From Thermoleophilaceae bacterium (GTDB lineage Bacteria; Actinomycetota; Thermoleophilia; Solirubrobacterales; JACPNS01), in contig JAEMRJ010000001.1 in assembly GCA_016463365.1 (NCBI GenBank), positions 7,320 to 71,319 on the forward strand: 64,000 bases of DNA. Reading direction: 5' to 3'. The notes beneath the pieces are model-generated. The model made no database searches. It was not told the DNA's origin and saw only the letters and a list, made by a program, of their open reading frames with translations. Shown here one piece after another: positions 52,789 through 61,345 of the stretch. A program made the translations under genes and the position numbers. Every line of letters begins with the position of its first letter. The first letter of the stretch is position 1.

Positions 52789-53118
52789 ATGAGCACACTC
52801 ACCGAAAATCCCAACCTCGACGAGCGGACGCGCGCTGCGATCGCTGAGATCGAAGAAGACACCGACCGCGTGATCGCCTCAGGCGACGTCGCCGCCGGCG
52901 CTTCTCACCTTGCAAGCATCGTCGCCTGGCAGCAGTCCGTCGAAAGCGCCATCGTCGTCAACGACAACGAACTCGCTGATCTCGCCGACGCCCCGGCCGA
53001 CGACTCGCTCGTGATCGCCTTTCGCGGTCTCGAACGTTGCTTTCAGGCCTCCCTCCAGGCTGCGACCACCCTTCGCAAACGCATGGAGGATCATCTGAAC
53101 ACCGTCAGCCTCCACTGA
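52789..53118 (+). CDS. Unknown 109-residue acidic helical protein
   Basis: Entirely helical and acidic in prediction by eye (ERTRAAIAEIEEDTDRVIAS; ELADLADAPADD), possibly a four-helix bundle. Followed by a very stable hairpin. Confidence 0.55.
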   Translation: MSTLTENPNLDERTRAAIAEIEEDTDRVIASGDVAAGASHLASIVAWQQSVESAIVVNDNELADLADAPADDSLVIAFRGLERCFQASLQAATTLRKRMEDHLNTVSLH

Positions 53119-53134
53119 CCTTCCCCCAGGGTTT

Positions 53135-53167
53135 CCCCGGCCGGTTTCGTTGCTGTACCGGCCGGGG
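53135..53167 (+). terminator. Stable hairpin CCCCGGCCGG-13-CCGGCCGGGG
   Basis: Perfect ten-base GC stem between two plus-strand genes, 10 bases before the next ATG; followed by CACTTCTTT. It likely terminates the preceding operon and might also shield the next ribosome site. Confidence 0.6.
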
Positions 53168-53176
53168 CACTTCTTT

Positions 53177-53515
53177 ATGTCCAAAGACTTCCCCGACACA
53201 CTTCCCTACTGGGCCCCACGTGACCCAGACGGCACCAAAGCAAGCCTCGCCGCCGCCGTCGACGAAGCCATCGCCTCGCCCTTGATCGAAACCCACGAAC
53301 TTGTTCACGGTCAGCTCGAGGCGATCGTGCAAATCACAGACGGATACGCGCGGGCGATCAGCTCGACCATCTCAGGCCAACCCGACATGAGCGACGAACG
53401 CCGCGCCGAGCTCGCCGACACGCGCAAAGCCTTCCAGCGCGTTGCCACCTTGGCCCGCAACCAGCTCGCACGTCTTGCGGAGTTCCGCCAAGCCGACCTC
53501 ACCAATCCGGGCTGA
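53177..53515 (+). CDS. Unknown 112-residue protein
   Basis: Start at MSKDFPDTLPYW immediately after the hairpin; the body is amphipathic helix. It precedes two sigma-70 genes by 14 bases and may belong to their operon. No motif. Confidence 0.5.
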   Translation: MSKDFPDTLPYWAPRDPDGTKASLAAAVDEAIASPLIETHELVHGQLEAIVQITDGYARAISSTISGQPDMSDERRAELADTRKAFQRVATLARNQLARLAEFRQADLTNPG

Positions 53516-53529
53516 CCCGCCCGACTGCC

Positions 53530-54330
53530 ATGAACTCAACTCCCTCCGACAGCCGCCGCGTCGCCTACGACGCGATACTCAACCACGCCATTCTCACGGC
53601 AGACCAAGAGGTCTGTCTGGCGCGCCGCATCCAGAGCGGCGACGACCTGGCCAAGGCGGAGCTGATGTCCCACAACTACAAGCTCGTCGCCAGCCGCGCC
53701 ACCTACTACGCCCAGCGCTGCCGCCAGCTTGAGTTTGACGACCTCTTCAGCGCCGGCTACGAGGGCCTCGACACGGCTGCCGAACGCTTCGACCCCGAGC
53801 GCGGCTTCAAGTTCAGCACCTACAGCACCTTCTGGATTGACCACATGATCCAAAAGGAAATCGCCAACGCCGAATTCACAATTCGACCGTCCCAGCAAGC
53901 ACTCAAAGATACGCGCCTACTCACACGCACCGAGTGGCAAGAAAACCAACGCCGTCAAGCAGACGTTTCGGAATCCGAACTCGCCGAGCTAACCGGGCTT
54001 TCTCTAGAGGCAATCGCGAAACTTCGCCTGATCGACCGAATTGACAACTTGGACAGACGCCGCCTGGGCTTCGACGGACCTCTGCACGAGTCGATCCCCG
54101 ACCCCAAGACCATTGAGGCCGAAGTCGATCCGGCTTTCACCGATCTTGTCGCGCGCGCCCTCTCGAAACTCCCAGATCAGCAGCGCGAAGACGTCCTCGC
54201 CCTCGCCGTACTTGACGCGAGCCCGACTTCCCAAGGCCGGCGCACTCACCGAAGCGCCGTCGCAACTGGCCGCTCCTTCCGCGCCGGCCTCGGTGCTCTC
54301 CGCCAAGAACTGGAAGGCGTGTACGCATGA
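53530..54330 (+). CDS. Sigma-70 family factor with altered region 4
   Basis: 266 residues. Region 1.2 (ILTADQEVCLARRIQSGD), region 2 (FDDLFSAGYEGLDTAAERFD, FKFSTYSTFWIDHMI) and a region 3 helix are clear. Region 4 is poor: after LPDQQREDVL the expected helix-turn-helix is replaced by Ser/Arg-rich sequence (SPTSQGRRTHRSAV). It may therefore bind -10 elements only or need a partner. It overlaps the next sigma gene by ATGA, suggesting that the two work together or in balance. Confidence 0.85.
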   Translation: MNSTPSDSRRVAYDAILNHAILTADQEVCLARRIQSGDDLAKAELMSHNYKLVASRATYYAQRCRQLEFDDLFSAGYEGLDTAAERFDPERGFKFSTYSTFWIDHMIQKEIANAEFTIRPSQQALKDTRLLTRTEWQENQRRQADVSESELAELTGLSLEAIAKLRLIDRIDNLDRRRLGFDGPLHESIPDPKTIEAEVDPAFTDLVARALSKLPDQQREDVLALAVLDASPTSQGRRTHRSAVATGRSFRAGLGALRQELEGVYA

Positions 54331-55166
54331 CTTCTTCCACGACATACAGGGCGCGCAACACTGACCCACGCTCTTACGAGGAAGCACGCGGAGAGATTGA
54401 CCGCACGCTCTATAAGCACACACTCCTCACGGCCGCGCAAGAAAAGAACCTCGCCAAGCGCATCGAGCGCGGCGACCACGACGCCAAGATGGAGCTGATC
54501 GAGAAGAACATGCGGCTCGTGCGCTCCCTCGCGTTCCCGTACGCCCGTACCTGCAGTTTCCTCGACATCGACGACATCACCGCGATCGGCGTGATCGGCC
54601 TGACGCGCGCCGCAGAAAAATTCGACTACCGCAAGGGTTTCAAATTCAGCACTTACGCGACCTGGTGGATCAAGCAGTCAATAAGCCGCGGAATCGCCAA
54701 CGAAGAAGAGACGATTCGCGCTCCCGTCCATATTCAGGAGCAGTACCGCGCGCTTCGCCGGGCATACGCCAAATTCGTGCAAGACACCGAGCACGAACCG
54801 ACGGATGTAGAACTCTCTGAAGCGTCTGGCATGTCCCTCGATCTCGTCCACACCTGGCAGATCTCCCGACCCGGGCGTTCGCTGAACGCCGGCGTGGGGG
54901 AGGAGGGTGACACCGAATTCCTGGACCTGCTCGCGGACCCCGACGCCGACACCTACGAGGAATCGGCATCTGAGCTGCAGAAGCAAGAGGTAGCCCACCT
55001 TCTTGCCGATCTACCTGAGGAAGAGCGGACCGTCGTGTTTGCCCGCTTCTTTGACAACAAGGGCCTTCGCACAGTTGCGAAGGAGATGGGCCTGCCAGTG
55101 ACCGAGGTCCGCAAACTCGAACACCAGGCCAGCTCCAAACTGCGCGAACTCTACGGAGCAAACTGA
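54327..55166 (+). CDS. RpoD-like sigma-70 factor, complete
   Basis: 279 residues with regions 1.2, 2, 3 and 4: LLTAAQEKNLAKRIERGD, FLDIDDITAIGVIGLTRAAEK, KGFKFSTYATWWIKQSISRG (close to housekeeping region 2.4), and region 4 LPEEERTVVFARFFDNKGL with a VTEVRKLEHQASSKL recognition helix. It lacks the acidic region 1.1 of primary sigma factors, as in group 2. Could redirect host polymerase to plasmid genes. Together with the upstream gene it forms a tandem sigma pair. Confidence 0.92.
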   Translation: MTSSTTYRARNTDPRSYEEARGEIDRTLYKHTLLTAAQEKNLAKRIERGDHDAKMELIEKNMRLVRSLAFPYARTCSFLDIDDITAIGVIGLTRAAEKFDYRKGFKFSTYATWWIKQSISRGIANEEETIRAPVHIQEQYRALRRAYAKFVQDTEHEPTDVELSEASGMSLDLVHTWQISRPGRSLNAGVGEEGDTEFLDLLADPDADTYEESASELQKQEVAHLLADLPEEERTVVFARFFDNKGLRTVAKEMGLPVTEVRKLEHQASSKLRELYGAN

Positions 55167-55168
55167 TC

Positions 55169-55429
55169 ATGCAAATGACAGCAACCAACCAGACCATCAT
55201 CCACGCCGTCGCCTCCGAAGGCCTGCTTGAAGCGGGCGCCCGCCCAAACCCACCTGAGCTTGAGATCACGACCTCGAACCGCCTCGTCATCACCTACGGC
55301 GCGATCCGCGATATCGACTCCGCCAACTTCGTTTTCTCCCAAGGCACGGGCGACTACTCCGACTGCTGGTTTGGACCGAACGGCGAAGGTCCCTATAGCG
55401 ACCTCATCCTCACGCACCCCGCAACGTGA
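55169..55429 (+). CDS. Unknown 86-residue protein
   Basis: Follows the sigma factor by two bases. Begins MQMTATNQ (a second ATG six bases on is possible). Strand-rich with a conserved-looking SDCWFGPNGEGPYSD segment. Its stop overlaps the next GTG start. Confidence 0.55.
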   Translation: MQMTATNQTIIHAVASEGLLEAGARPNPPELEITTSNRLVITYGAIRDIDSANFVFSQGTGDYSDCWFGPNGEGPYSDLILTHPAT

Positions 55430-56163
55430 CCGCTCAGACTCCGCCTACGAACGCGCCCATGCGCATTTGTCTGCTCACCAACGACCATGAGTTTCTTACT
55501 CACGCACCGATCGTGCTTGAGATCAAAGGCCTTCGCCGCGTCCACGCTGAACTCGACCCGGCGATGGCCAAGCCCGACCCTCCGAACCTGATCCTCGCGC
55601 AACTCGCCTCGCCCAAGTTCCTCGACTACCTCGAGCGCCGCGAACACGATCCGCGCCTTTCCCGCGTTCCGCTCGTCGTCTTCACCGACCGATGCGCTCC
55701 ACCCGATCGCGACGAGATCGGTGATCTCGGTGCCGCTGCGATCATCGAAACGGACGTAGCTTCCCAAGCCGAGATCACCGGAGAGCTCACGCTCATACTC
55801 CGGTCCGGAGCTACGGCGCGGCCGCTGCCTCTGGAGCCGTTCGCTCATCAACGCATGAACCTCCAAACCTTCGGACTTGCCGCCCGCCTCGTGCGCCTTC
55901 CGGACTTGGACTCCTACTGCCGTCCGCCCGCCAGCGCCATTCCCACGCCGATCGTCGCGCTCACCGCGTCGGCTCCTCCGCGACTCCTGGGCACCTTCGA
56001 AACCGAGGCCGACGCAGCACGGCAGAGCCCGGAACTTTTGATCGACCTCACGGCGCGACCAAAGACGAGCCTCATACATTTCCCTGAGCACACACGCCGG
56101 CGCCACCGATCTGATCTTGCGTCCTACCTCGCCAGCACACCGGCCCCCTCAAACGCCACCTGA
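55426..56163 (+). CDS. Degenerate receiver-domain protein without phospho-acceptor Asp
   Basis: 245 residues, GTG start overlapping the previous stop. Residues 12-130 follow the response-regulator receiver order (RICLLTNDHEF; NLILAQLASPKFLDYL; LVVFTDRC; AAAIIETD), but the acceptor position in the third strand is Gln59 (ILAQL), and the conserved Lys is not seen. The C-terminal 110 residues are of unknown fold, without a DNA-binding motif. It may be a phosphorylation-independent interaction module. It runs directly into the primase gene. Confidence 0.55.
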   Translation: MTAQTPPTNAPMRICLLTNDHEFLTHAPIVLEIKGLRRVHAELDPAMAKPDPPNLILAQLASPKFLDYLERREHDPRLSRVPLVVFTDRCAPPDRDEIGDLGAAAIIETDVASQAEITGELTLILRSGATARPLPLEPFAHQRMNLQTFGLAARLVRLPDLDSYCRPPASAIPTPIVALTASAPPRLLGTFETEADAARQSPELLIDLTARPKTSLIHFPEHTRRRHRSDLASYLASTPAPSNAT

Positions 56164-57494
56164 TGCCCAAACCCTCTTCCCGAAAACTCCGCCGCTACTC
56201 CGACACTGATCTTGCCGCGCTCAAACAGGCGGCCGACATCGGCGTGATCGCTGCGCGCTACACCGAACTCACTCCAAGCGGCGCCAACCTAACCGGTTGC
56301 TGCCCCATTCACGAAGAAGACTCGCCGAGTTTCACAGTGACGCCCGCGCGCGGCCTCTTCCACTGTTTCGGATGCCACGCGGCAGGGGACGTGATCGCCC
56401 TTGTCCGCCAGGTCGAGGACCTCGACTTCCCGCGCGCCGTCGATCGCGTCGCCGAACTCTCCGGGTTTTCAATCTCCTCCGAACCGGACGAGGACGCAAC
56501 GGCTCGCAAAAATCTCCTCGCCGTTCTAGAGCGAGCCGCATCGTTCTATCAACGCGCGTTGAACGAAGCCGGTCCCGAAGCACGAAAGCAGCTCTCCGCC
56601 TACTTCGAGGATCACGCGATCTCCGCCGCCTGCGTGGCGGACTTTCACCTTGGCCTCGCCGCACCCGGCGCCGCCGCAGACGAGCTGACCCAAGCCGCTC
56701 TCAGCAACGGCGTCCCGTTGAACGACCTAATCGACGCAGGCCTCACGCGAATCGGGGCGGGGGAGAAGCCGATCGACTATTTCCGCAACCGCCTGATATT
56801 CCCGATCTACGGCCTCAACGGCCAGATCACAGGATTCGGCGGCCGCGCGCTTGGCGACTTCAAACCGAAGTACCTCAACTCGCCCCAGTCCCCGGCCTTC
56901 AACAAGAGCAGCGCTCTCTACGGAAATCTGCCCGAGCGCCAGTTTCCACGCCCGGCCGAGCCGCTTATCGTTGTCGAGGGGTACACCGACGCTTTGGCGA
57001 TCAACAGCAACACCGACGCATTGGCGCTCTCCCCAATGGGCACGTCGCTCACGAAACAGCAAGCCGCTCTGATCGCCGGCAACACATCGACCGTGTATCT
57101 CATATTCGACGCTGATCCCTCAGGCGCCGATAGCGCCATTCGCGCGAGCGAACGACTGCTCGCCCACAAAGGCCTGGACATTCGGCTTCACCAACTGCCA
57201 GAAGGCAGCGACCCCGCATCGCTTATCGCAGAGCGCGGCCCCGGAGTCATAAGGGAAGCGATCAATCACTATGAGCCACCGTTCGTCTTCGCGGTACGCA
57301 ACCACATCAACCGTGCGGACCTGACGACCGCCCGCGGCCGCGACGCTCTGATTGACGAGCTCGCCCCGTTGTTTGCCAGCACACCAGCCGGTCCGCTACG
57401 CCATGAGCAGCTTGAGCTTGCCGCTGTCGCGGCGCAGATCCCCACCGACGAGCTTCGTTCAGCTCTTCTAGAGCGCGCGCCAAAAAACCCCTAG
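56163..57494 (+). CDS. dnaG: DnaG-type primase, short form
   Basis: 443 residues. CHC2 zinc finger Cys47-x2-His50 ... Cys68-x2-Cys71 (HCFGCHAAGD), the RNA-polymerase core (RLIFPIYGLNGQITGFGGRA, KYLNSP) at about 205-245, and the Toprim motifs VVEGYTDALAI near 269 and DADPSGADSA near 315. It is shorter than chromosomal DnaG (about 600 residues): the C-terminal DnaB-binding domain is reduced to about 60 residues, so it may not need the host helicase. It would prime lagging-strand synthesis on the plasmid or on transferred single strands. Confidence 0.92.
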   Translation: MPKPSSRKLRRYSDTDLAALKQAADIGVIAARYTELTPSGANLTGCCPIHEEDSPSFTVTPARGLFHCFGCHAAGDVIALVRQVEDLDFPRAVDRVAELSGFSISSEPDEDATARKNLLAVLERAASFYQRALNEAGPEARKQLSAYFEDHAISAACVADFHLGLAAPGAAADELTQAALSNGVPLNDLIDAGLTRIGAGEKPIDYFRNRLIFPIYGLNGQITGFGGRALGDFKPKYLNSPQSPAFNKSSALYGNLPERQFPRPAEPLIVVEGYTDALAINSNTDALALSPMGTSLTKQQAALIAGNTSTVYLIFDADPSGADSAIRASERLLAHKGLDIRLHQLPEGSDPASLIAERGPGVIREAINHYEPPFVFAVRNHINRADLTTARGRDALIDELAPLFASTPAGPLRHEQLELAAVAAQIPTDELRSALLERAPKNP

Positions 57495-57500
57495 TTGTGC

Positions 57501-57541
57501 GGGCCGGCTGCGCCGGCCCGAGCTACCTCGCTCCGCGAGGT
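57501..57541 (+). terminator. Twin hairpins after primase
   Basis: GGGCCGGC-3-GCCGGCCC and ACCTCGC-3-GCGAGGT, followed by GTCTTT. Probably terminate the sigma-primase operon. The remaining gap to 57697 holds nothing recognised. Confidence 0.6.
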
Positions 57542-57697
57542 GTCTTTCGGGTGTGACGTTCCTCCAGGGCTCACTCAGCTGACCGGATCTCCCCCTAAGC
57601 AGTCGGTCAGACCCGCGGACTCGCCAAGGAGCCAGCACATCGCAGCCGACGGACGGCGGCGCAACTGCTCCTTGGCTTCCGCGCACCACTTTCTCCC

Positions 57698-58363
57698 ATG
57701 ACCTCAACGATCTCAAACCCGATCACAGACGCGCGCCGCCTTGACGCCTACAAGAAGGTCTGCGCGCGCTTCGAACTTGATCCCGCCGGCCAAACGTGCG
57801 CGGCCGAGGACTACGAAGCCGTTCTCCTCGGCGACATCGAACTCACACGTTTCGTCCACGTAACACAGGCCGGCAACATCGTCTACGTCGAGCCGAGCGC
57901 GGAGGACCGCGAGAGCGCCTTCGCACGAGCAGTCGAAAACATCAACGACGACATCTTCGAAGAGGCGCCGATAGCCGTAGTCGACCTCGACAACGGGAAC
58001 ACCTACTTCCCGCAGTGGAAATCACTCCGTTGGCGGATGCAGCACGAGCAGGTCGACGTCCCGATGCGCGCAACCGGGGTCTACGACGCCCAAAGCGCCG
58101 TGAACTACCTCCGAAACCAAACGGGCAAGACAAGCGGCTCCCGATACGGCGACAGCGCGCGTGAATGCAGCGTCTACGCCCTGGCTTGGCTTCTTCTCGT
58201 GACCGAGGATGCAGAGGACTGGAACGCCGAGGCCACGGAATACGCCCTCGGCCTTGCACTGAACGACTCCGACGACCTCGCTCGTTTTCTCCCCGACGGA
58301 CCAGCCGCCGCATTTCACGAAGCCGCCGCTCGTCTCTTTTCCGCCCTCAGCCCCGAGCAATAG
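57698..58363 (+). CDS. Unknown 221-residue acidic protein
   Basis: An acidic, Asp/Glu-rich alpha/beta protein (NIVYVEPSAEDRESAFARAV; APIAVVDLDNGNTYFPQW) with no recognised motif. It is preceded by a gap with hairpins rather than a clear ribosome site. The VDLDNGNTYFP segment resembles the strand LEIVNLDTGERWIP in the protein at 36.3 kb, hinting at a shared domain. Confidence 0.6.
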   Translation: MTSTISNPITDARRLDAYKKVCARFELDPAGQTCAAEDYEAVLLGDIELTRFVHVTQAGNIVYVEPSAEDRESAFARAVENINDDIFEEAPIAVVDLDNGNTYFPQWKSLRWRMQHEQVDVPMRATGVYDAQSAVNYLRNQTGKTSGSRYGDSARECSVYALAWLLLVTEDAEDWNAEATEYALGLALNDSDDLARFLPDGPAAAFHEAAARLFSALSPEQ

Positions 58364-58373
58364 GAACCGACCG

Positions 58374-58709
58374 ATGCTCCATACCAACCGCCGGTTCCGC
58401 GTCCGCGACCGCTCTGAGCTTTCAGTCTCCGCTTTCGCCGCTGAGCTTGCCGATCAGACCCACCTTTGCTGCCAGGGCTATCAGTACAGGAACCTTCTTC
58501 TAGTGAACGACGCCACCTGCGAAGACGGCGTTCAAGAGTTCGCCCTCGTTCGCGATGGCCGCCACATCGACCACCTCAACTGCAGCTGGAACGACGCCGA
58601 CGGAGTCGCCCGTTTGCTCGAGCTGCACATGAACTCGGCAGACCCCGGTTACGACGAAGACTTCACCTTCCTCGAGCACAAAGACGGCTTCTGCCATCTC
58701 TGCCTTTGA
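58374..58709 (+). CDS. Unknown 111-residue protein
   Basis: Cys-containing (LCCQGYQYRN; FCHLCL at the C-terminus) small protein, acidic, no family recognised. It lies ten bases after the previous gene. Confidence 0.55.
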   Translation: MLHTNRRFRVRDRSELSVSAFAAELADQTHLCCQGYQYRNLLLVNDATCEDGVQEFALVRDGRHIDHLNCSWNDADGVARLLELHMNSADPGYDEDFTFLEHKDGFCHLCL

Positions 58710-58726
58710 GCCTCTGCGCCTCACCC

Positions 58727-59476
58727 ATGATCCAGCCACTTCACACCCCACCTGCCGAACCGCCCCCGCGCCTTCTTGTCGTCGAGACCGACCCAGCGAT
58801 CCGCGATCGCCTGATCGCAGCGTTCACCCTCGACGGATACGACGCTGTCGCCGCGGCCGACTTTGAAGATGCCCGGACTTGCTTGGCTTCGGGCGCGTGG
58901 GATCTCGTTCTTCTCCAGGTCGCGCCCCCGGACGAATCCGGCTATCGGCTTCTTCGGGACCTTCGCACCGGCGTGACGGCGACCGCTGCTGAAACTGGCA
59001 CCACGCTGCCGGTCATGATGATCAGCAATCGCGGCGCCGAGCACGACCGAATCAAGGGGTTCGAGCTCGGATGCGATGACTGGATCACGAAGCCGTACTC
59101 ATTCGGCGAACTGCGCGGCCGCGTCGCCGCCGTCCTCCGTCGCTCCCGACCGGCGACACGCAACACCACTCGTGACCTCGGTGAACTCGTCATCAACACT
59201 GCAGAACGCACCGTCACCCTCGCCGATCGCACCATCAACCTCACCAGCAAGGAGTACGCCCTGCTCGACGTCTTGGCGTCCGAGCCAGCACGCGTCTTCG
59301 AGCGTGGCGTCCTCATGCGAAAGCTTTACGGCACCACTGCTCCTGGCTCCACCCGAACGCTCGACGCTCAGGCCTGCCGGCTTCGCGCCAAGCTCGCCGG
59401 CGGCAGCAACCACTACGTCGTGAACGTGTGGGGAGTGGGGTACAGGCTGACCGCACAACCGGCCGCAACTTCTTAG
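58727..59476 (+). CDS. OmpR/PhoB-type response regulator lacking the acceptor Asp
   Basis: 249 residues; ATG at 58727 is preferred because the longer frame upstream overlaps the preceding gene. The receiver (16-130) has the acidic pair Glu20/Asp22 (VVETDP) and Lys122 (WITKPYS), but the acceptor Asp is replaced by Gln64 (LVLLQVAPPDESGY). The C-terminal winged helix is intact (LTSKEYALLDVLASEPARVF; WGVGYRLT). No histidine kinase is in the window. It is probably active without phosphorylation or controlled by ligand or partner. Gln64 corresponds to Gln59 of the receiver-like protein at 55.4 kb. Confidence 0.88.
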   Translation: MIQPLHTPPAEPPPRLLVVETDPAIRDRLIAAFTLDGYDAVAAADFEDARTCLASGAWDLVLLQVAPPDESGYRLLRDLRTGVTATAAETGTTLPVMMISNRGAEHDRIKGFELGCDDWITKPYSFGELRGRVAAVLRRSRPATRNTTRDLGELVINTAERTVTLADRTINLTSKEYALLDVLASEPARVFERGVLMRKLYGTTAPGSTRTLDAQACRLRAKLAGGSNHYVVNVWGVGYRLTAQPAATS

Positions 59477-59545
59477 ACGTCCTCCTTTTCCACCGTTCTG
59501 TCCAAGGCCGGCTCTTGCGCCGACCGCTAACCCGAGGAAACACCT

Positions 59546-59854
59546 ATGTACTACTTCATCCCAAGTCCCTTCGGACTCGCCCCCCTCCTTGAGAAGGCTG
59601 ACTCCCGCGACGAAGCACTTGCCGCATATGAGCAGAAGTTCGGCGCGGCGGCCGCGGCCAAGGTCGACAAGATTCACGAAGGCGAACTCCGCCACGCCAC
59701 GCTCGAGGACGTCACTGACGACTGTCCGCTCTGCCTCGCGCTCGCCGAGAAGATCAACGCCGGCAACGCTCCCTTGGTGATCGCCCTGGAGGACGGCGTC
59801 ATCGAACTCCAGGACGGCGACGGCGCCTCAATCCTTTCGCTAAGCGCCGCCTAG
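59546..59854 (+). CDS. Small protein with DDCPxC motif (paralogue 1)
   Basis: 102 residues. The C-terminal half, ATLEDVTDDCPLCLALAEKI then NAGNAPLVIALED, closely matches the 69-residue protein at 61.3 kb. The Cys pair might bind metal. Preceded by a GAGGAAACACC ribosome site. Function unknown. Confidence 0.65.
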   Translation: MYYFIPSPFGLAPLLEKADSRDEALAAYEQKFGAAAAAKVDKIHEGELRHATLEDVTDDCPLCLALAEKINAGNAPLVIALEDGVIELQDGDGASILSLSAA

Positions 59855-60073
59855 CCCACAACTTCGCCCGTCCAACTCCGACCGAGAACGCTGTGAGTTC
59901 TCGGGTCACAGTCAACTGGAGTAGGTAAGAAGACCTCGCGCACGCCGGGACGGGATGCGAGAGGGGGACACCCTCAGCCGGCCCCGCAGAAAGCGTGCTG
60001 GGTCGGCTGGCTTGTTCCCTTAACGACGCGATTTACGCCCCACCAAATTCCGCGCAAGCGCGCTGGAGGAAAC
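59855..60073 (+). other. Gap with several stem-loops, possible structured leader
   Basis: 219 bases without a gene. CCGAGAA-9-TTCTCGG at 59880, CTCGC-15-GCGAG near 59935-59960 and GAGGGGGACACCCTC form successive hairpins ahead of a GGAGGAAAC ribosome site. It could be a regulated 5' leader; no known riboswitch consensus is recognised. Confidence 0.25.
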
Positions 60074-60514
60074 ATGGAACCGCAAGCCACTCCAATCGAC
60101 ATCGACTTTCTCGCACCTCGTGAGCTCGCCGTGGCACTCATGGCTGGAGATCCCGCCGCGTTCAAGCAGGGATACACCAAGGAGAACGCGATCCTTGCCG
60201 TGATCGACATGCAGAAACTCAACGAGGCCGACGCCGCCAATCTTCGCGAGGAACTTGCTGACTCCGTTCTCTCCGTCTATCGCGTCTCGCTCGTATGGGG
60301 CGGACCCGAAGAGGGGGGATGGTGGTACGACCACTACGAGTACGTCGGCACCGTGACCACTCCCACGCCGACGTGGAAGCTCCGGGAACTCCTACAGACG
60401 CTCGACCGACCGGAATCCACGCGCTCGAACGTCTTCGGCCCCGACGATCTCGTTCTCATTGTCGAGAACGAGCCGGGGGAGAGCCGCACCACAGACACCC
60501 CTCGCTATGAATAA
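60074..60514 (+). CDS. Unknown 146-residue protein
   Basis: An N-terminal acidic helical segment, then GGPEEGGWWYDHYEYVGTV, a Trp/Tyr-rich loop. Strong GGAGGAAAC ribosome site. Overlaps the following gene by eight bases. No family recognised. Confidence 0.65.
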   Translation: MEPQATPIDIDFLAPRELAVALMAGDPAAFKQGYTKENAILAVIDMQKLNEADAANLREELADSVLSVYRVSLVWGGPEEGGWWYDHYEYVGTVTTPTPTWKLRELLQTLDRPESTRSNVFGPDDLVLIVENEPGESRTTDTPRYE

Positions 60515-60704
60515 CCCCGCTTCCAGCCAGACACCAAGGCCGATCGGCGAAATCGTCGAGGAGCTGCGCGCCCATCCAGACCACCTGGTCACAGTCGTTT
60601 TCTGCACCGCCGACCTCAACGGAGACACCCGCAGCATCGACGAAATCGACTTCGCGAAGATGGAAGATCGCATGACCGAGTTTGGCCATGACTTTCTCAT
60701 GTAG
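60507..60704 (+). CDS. Unknown 65-residue protein
   Basis: Short alpha/beta protein (HLVTVVFCTADLNGDTRSI) coupled to neighbours on both sides by overlaps. No motif. Confidence 0.5.
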   Translation: MNNPASSQTPRPIGEIVEELRAHPDHLVTVVFCTADLNGDTRSIDEIDFAKMEDRMTEFGHDFLM

Positions 60705-60921
60705 TCCAACCACACCACTTCCGCCTCGCCCCGCCCGCGACCTCTTCACGGTTGATCAACGGATACGTCTTGCCGCCTGGACAGATGAGTGGATGCAGGG
60801 CGATCGCCACGGCACCGTCACCAACGTCGGAACAAAGCTCGTCACCGTGAAGCTCGAACCCTCCGGACGCCCGCGCAAATTCAACGCCAACTCCGAGGCG
60901 ATCGCGCCCATCTACACCTGA
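60688..60921 (+). CDS. Small SH3/KOW-like protein
   Basis: 77 residues from ATG 60688. The C-terminal part, HGTVTNVGTKLVTVKLEPSG, looks like a five-stranded SH3-like or KOW module. It begins inside the preceding gene. Start uncertain. Confidence 0.45.
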   Translation: MTFSCSPTTPLPPRPARDLFTVDQRIRLAAWTDEWMQGDRHGTVTNVGTKLVTVKLEPSGRPRKFNANSEAIAPIYT

Positions 60922-60955
60922 CCGCGCGTCCCTCTCTAGAACTAAAGAGGCCCCA

Positions 60956-61309
60956 ATGCCCGACTTCACAACCGACCGCGCCCGCGGCCACAAACTCCTG
61001 CCTGATTCTGTCGCCAAAAAGATTCCCGACCTTATGACTCACGATGGCGCCGGCATGGACGCACCAATCGCGGTCAAGCTCTTCGGCCCCGGCCGCCTGA
61101 CCTACTTCATCACTGAATGGGACGGCCGCGACGAAGTCTACGGCTACTGCCTGTCCTCGCTGGGACGCGACTGCGACGAATGGGGCTACAGCTCCCTGAC
61201 GCTGCTTTCCGAAGTCTCGCATCCGCAGTTCCCCAACCACCCCGCAATCGAGCGCGACCTCCACTTCGACACCGGGATATCGGTTCGCGAAGCCCTCGCC
61301 ACAGCCTGA
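60956..61309 (+). CDS. DUF2958-family protein
   Basis: 117 residues with the family pattern HKLLPDSVAKKIPDL, IAVKLFGPGRLTYFITEWDG, WGYSSLTLLSEV and IERDLHF, as in proteins labelled DUF2958, common on conjugative elements and beside anti-restriction genes. Biochemical function is not established. An AAGAGG ribosome site precedes the ATG. Confidence 0.85.
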   Translation: MPDFTTDRARGHKLLPDSVAKKIPDLMTHDGAGMDAPIAVKLFGPGRLTYFITEWDGRDEVYGYCLSSLGRDCDEWGYSSLTLLSEVSHPQFPNHPAIERDLHFDTGISVREALATA

Positions 61310-61345
61310 CCTCAACCCACCCATCCGCCAAGGAGCACCACCTCG

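Noticed and set aside
53530..54330. Frameshift in the first of the tandem sigma genes
   Set aside because: Region 4 is unusual but the frame is open to an ATGA overlap with the next gene, so no frameshift is evident.
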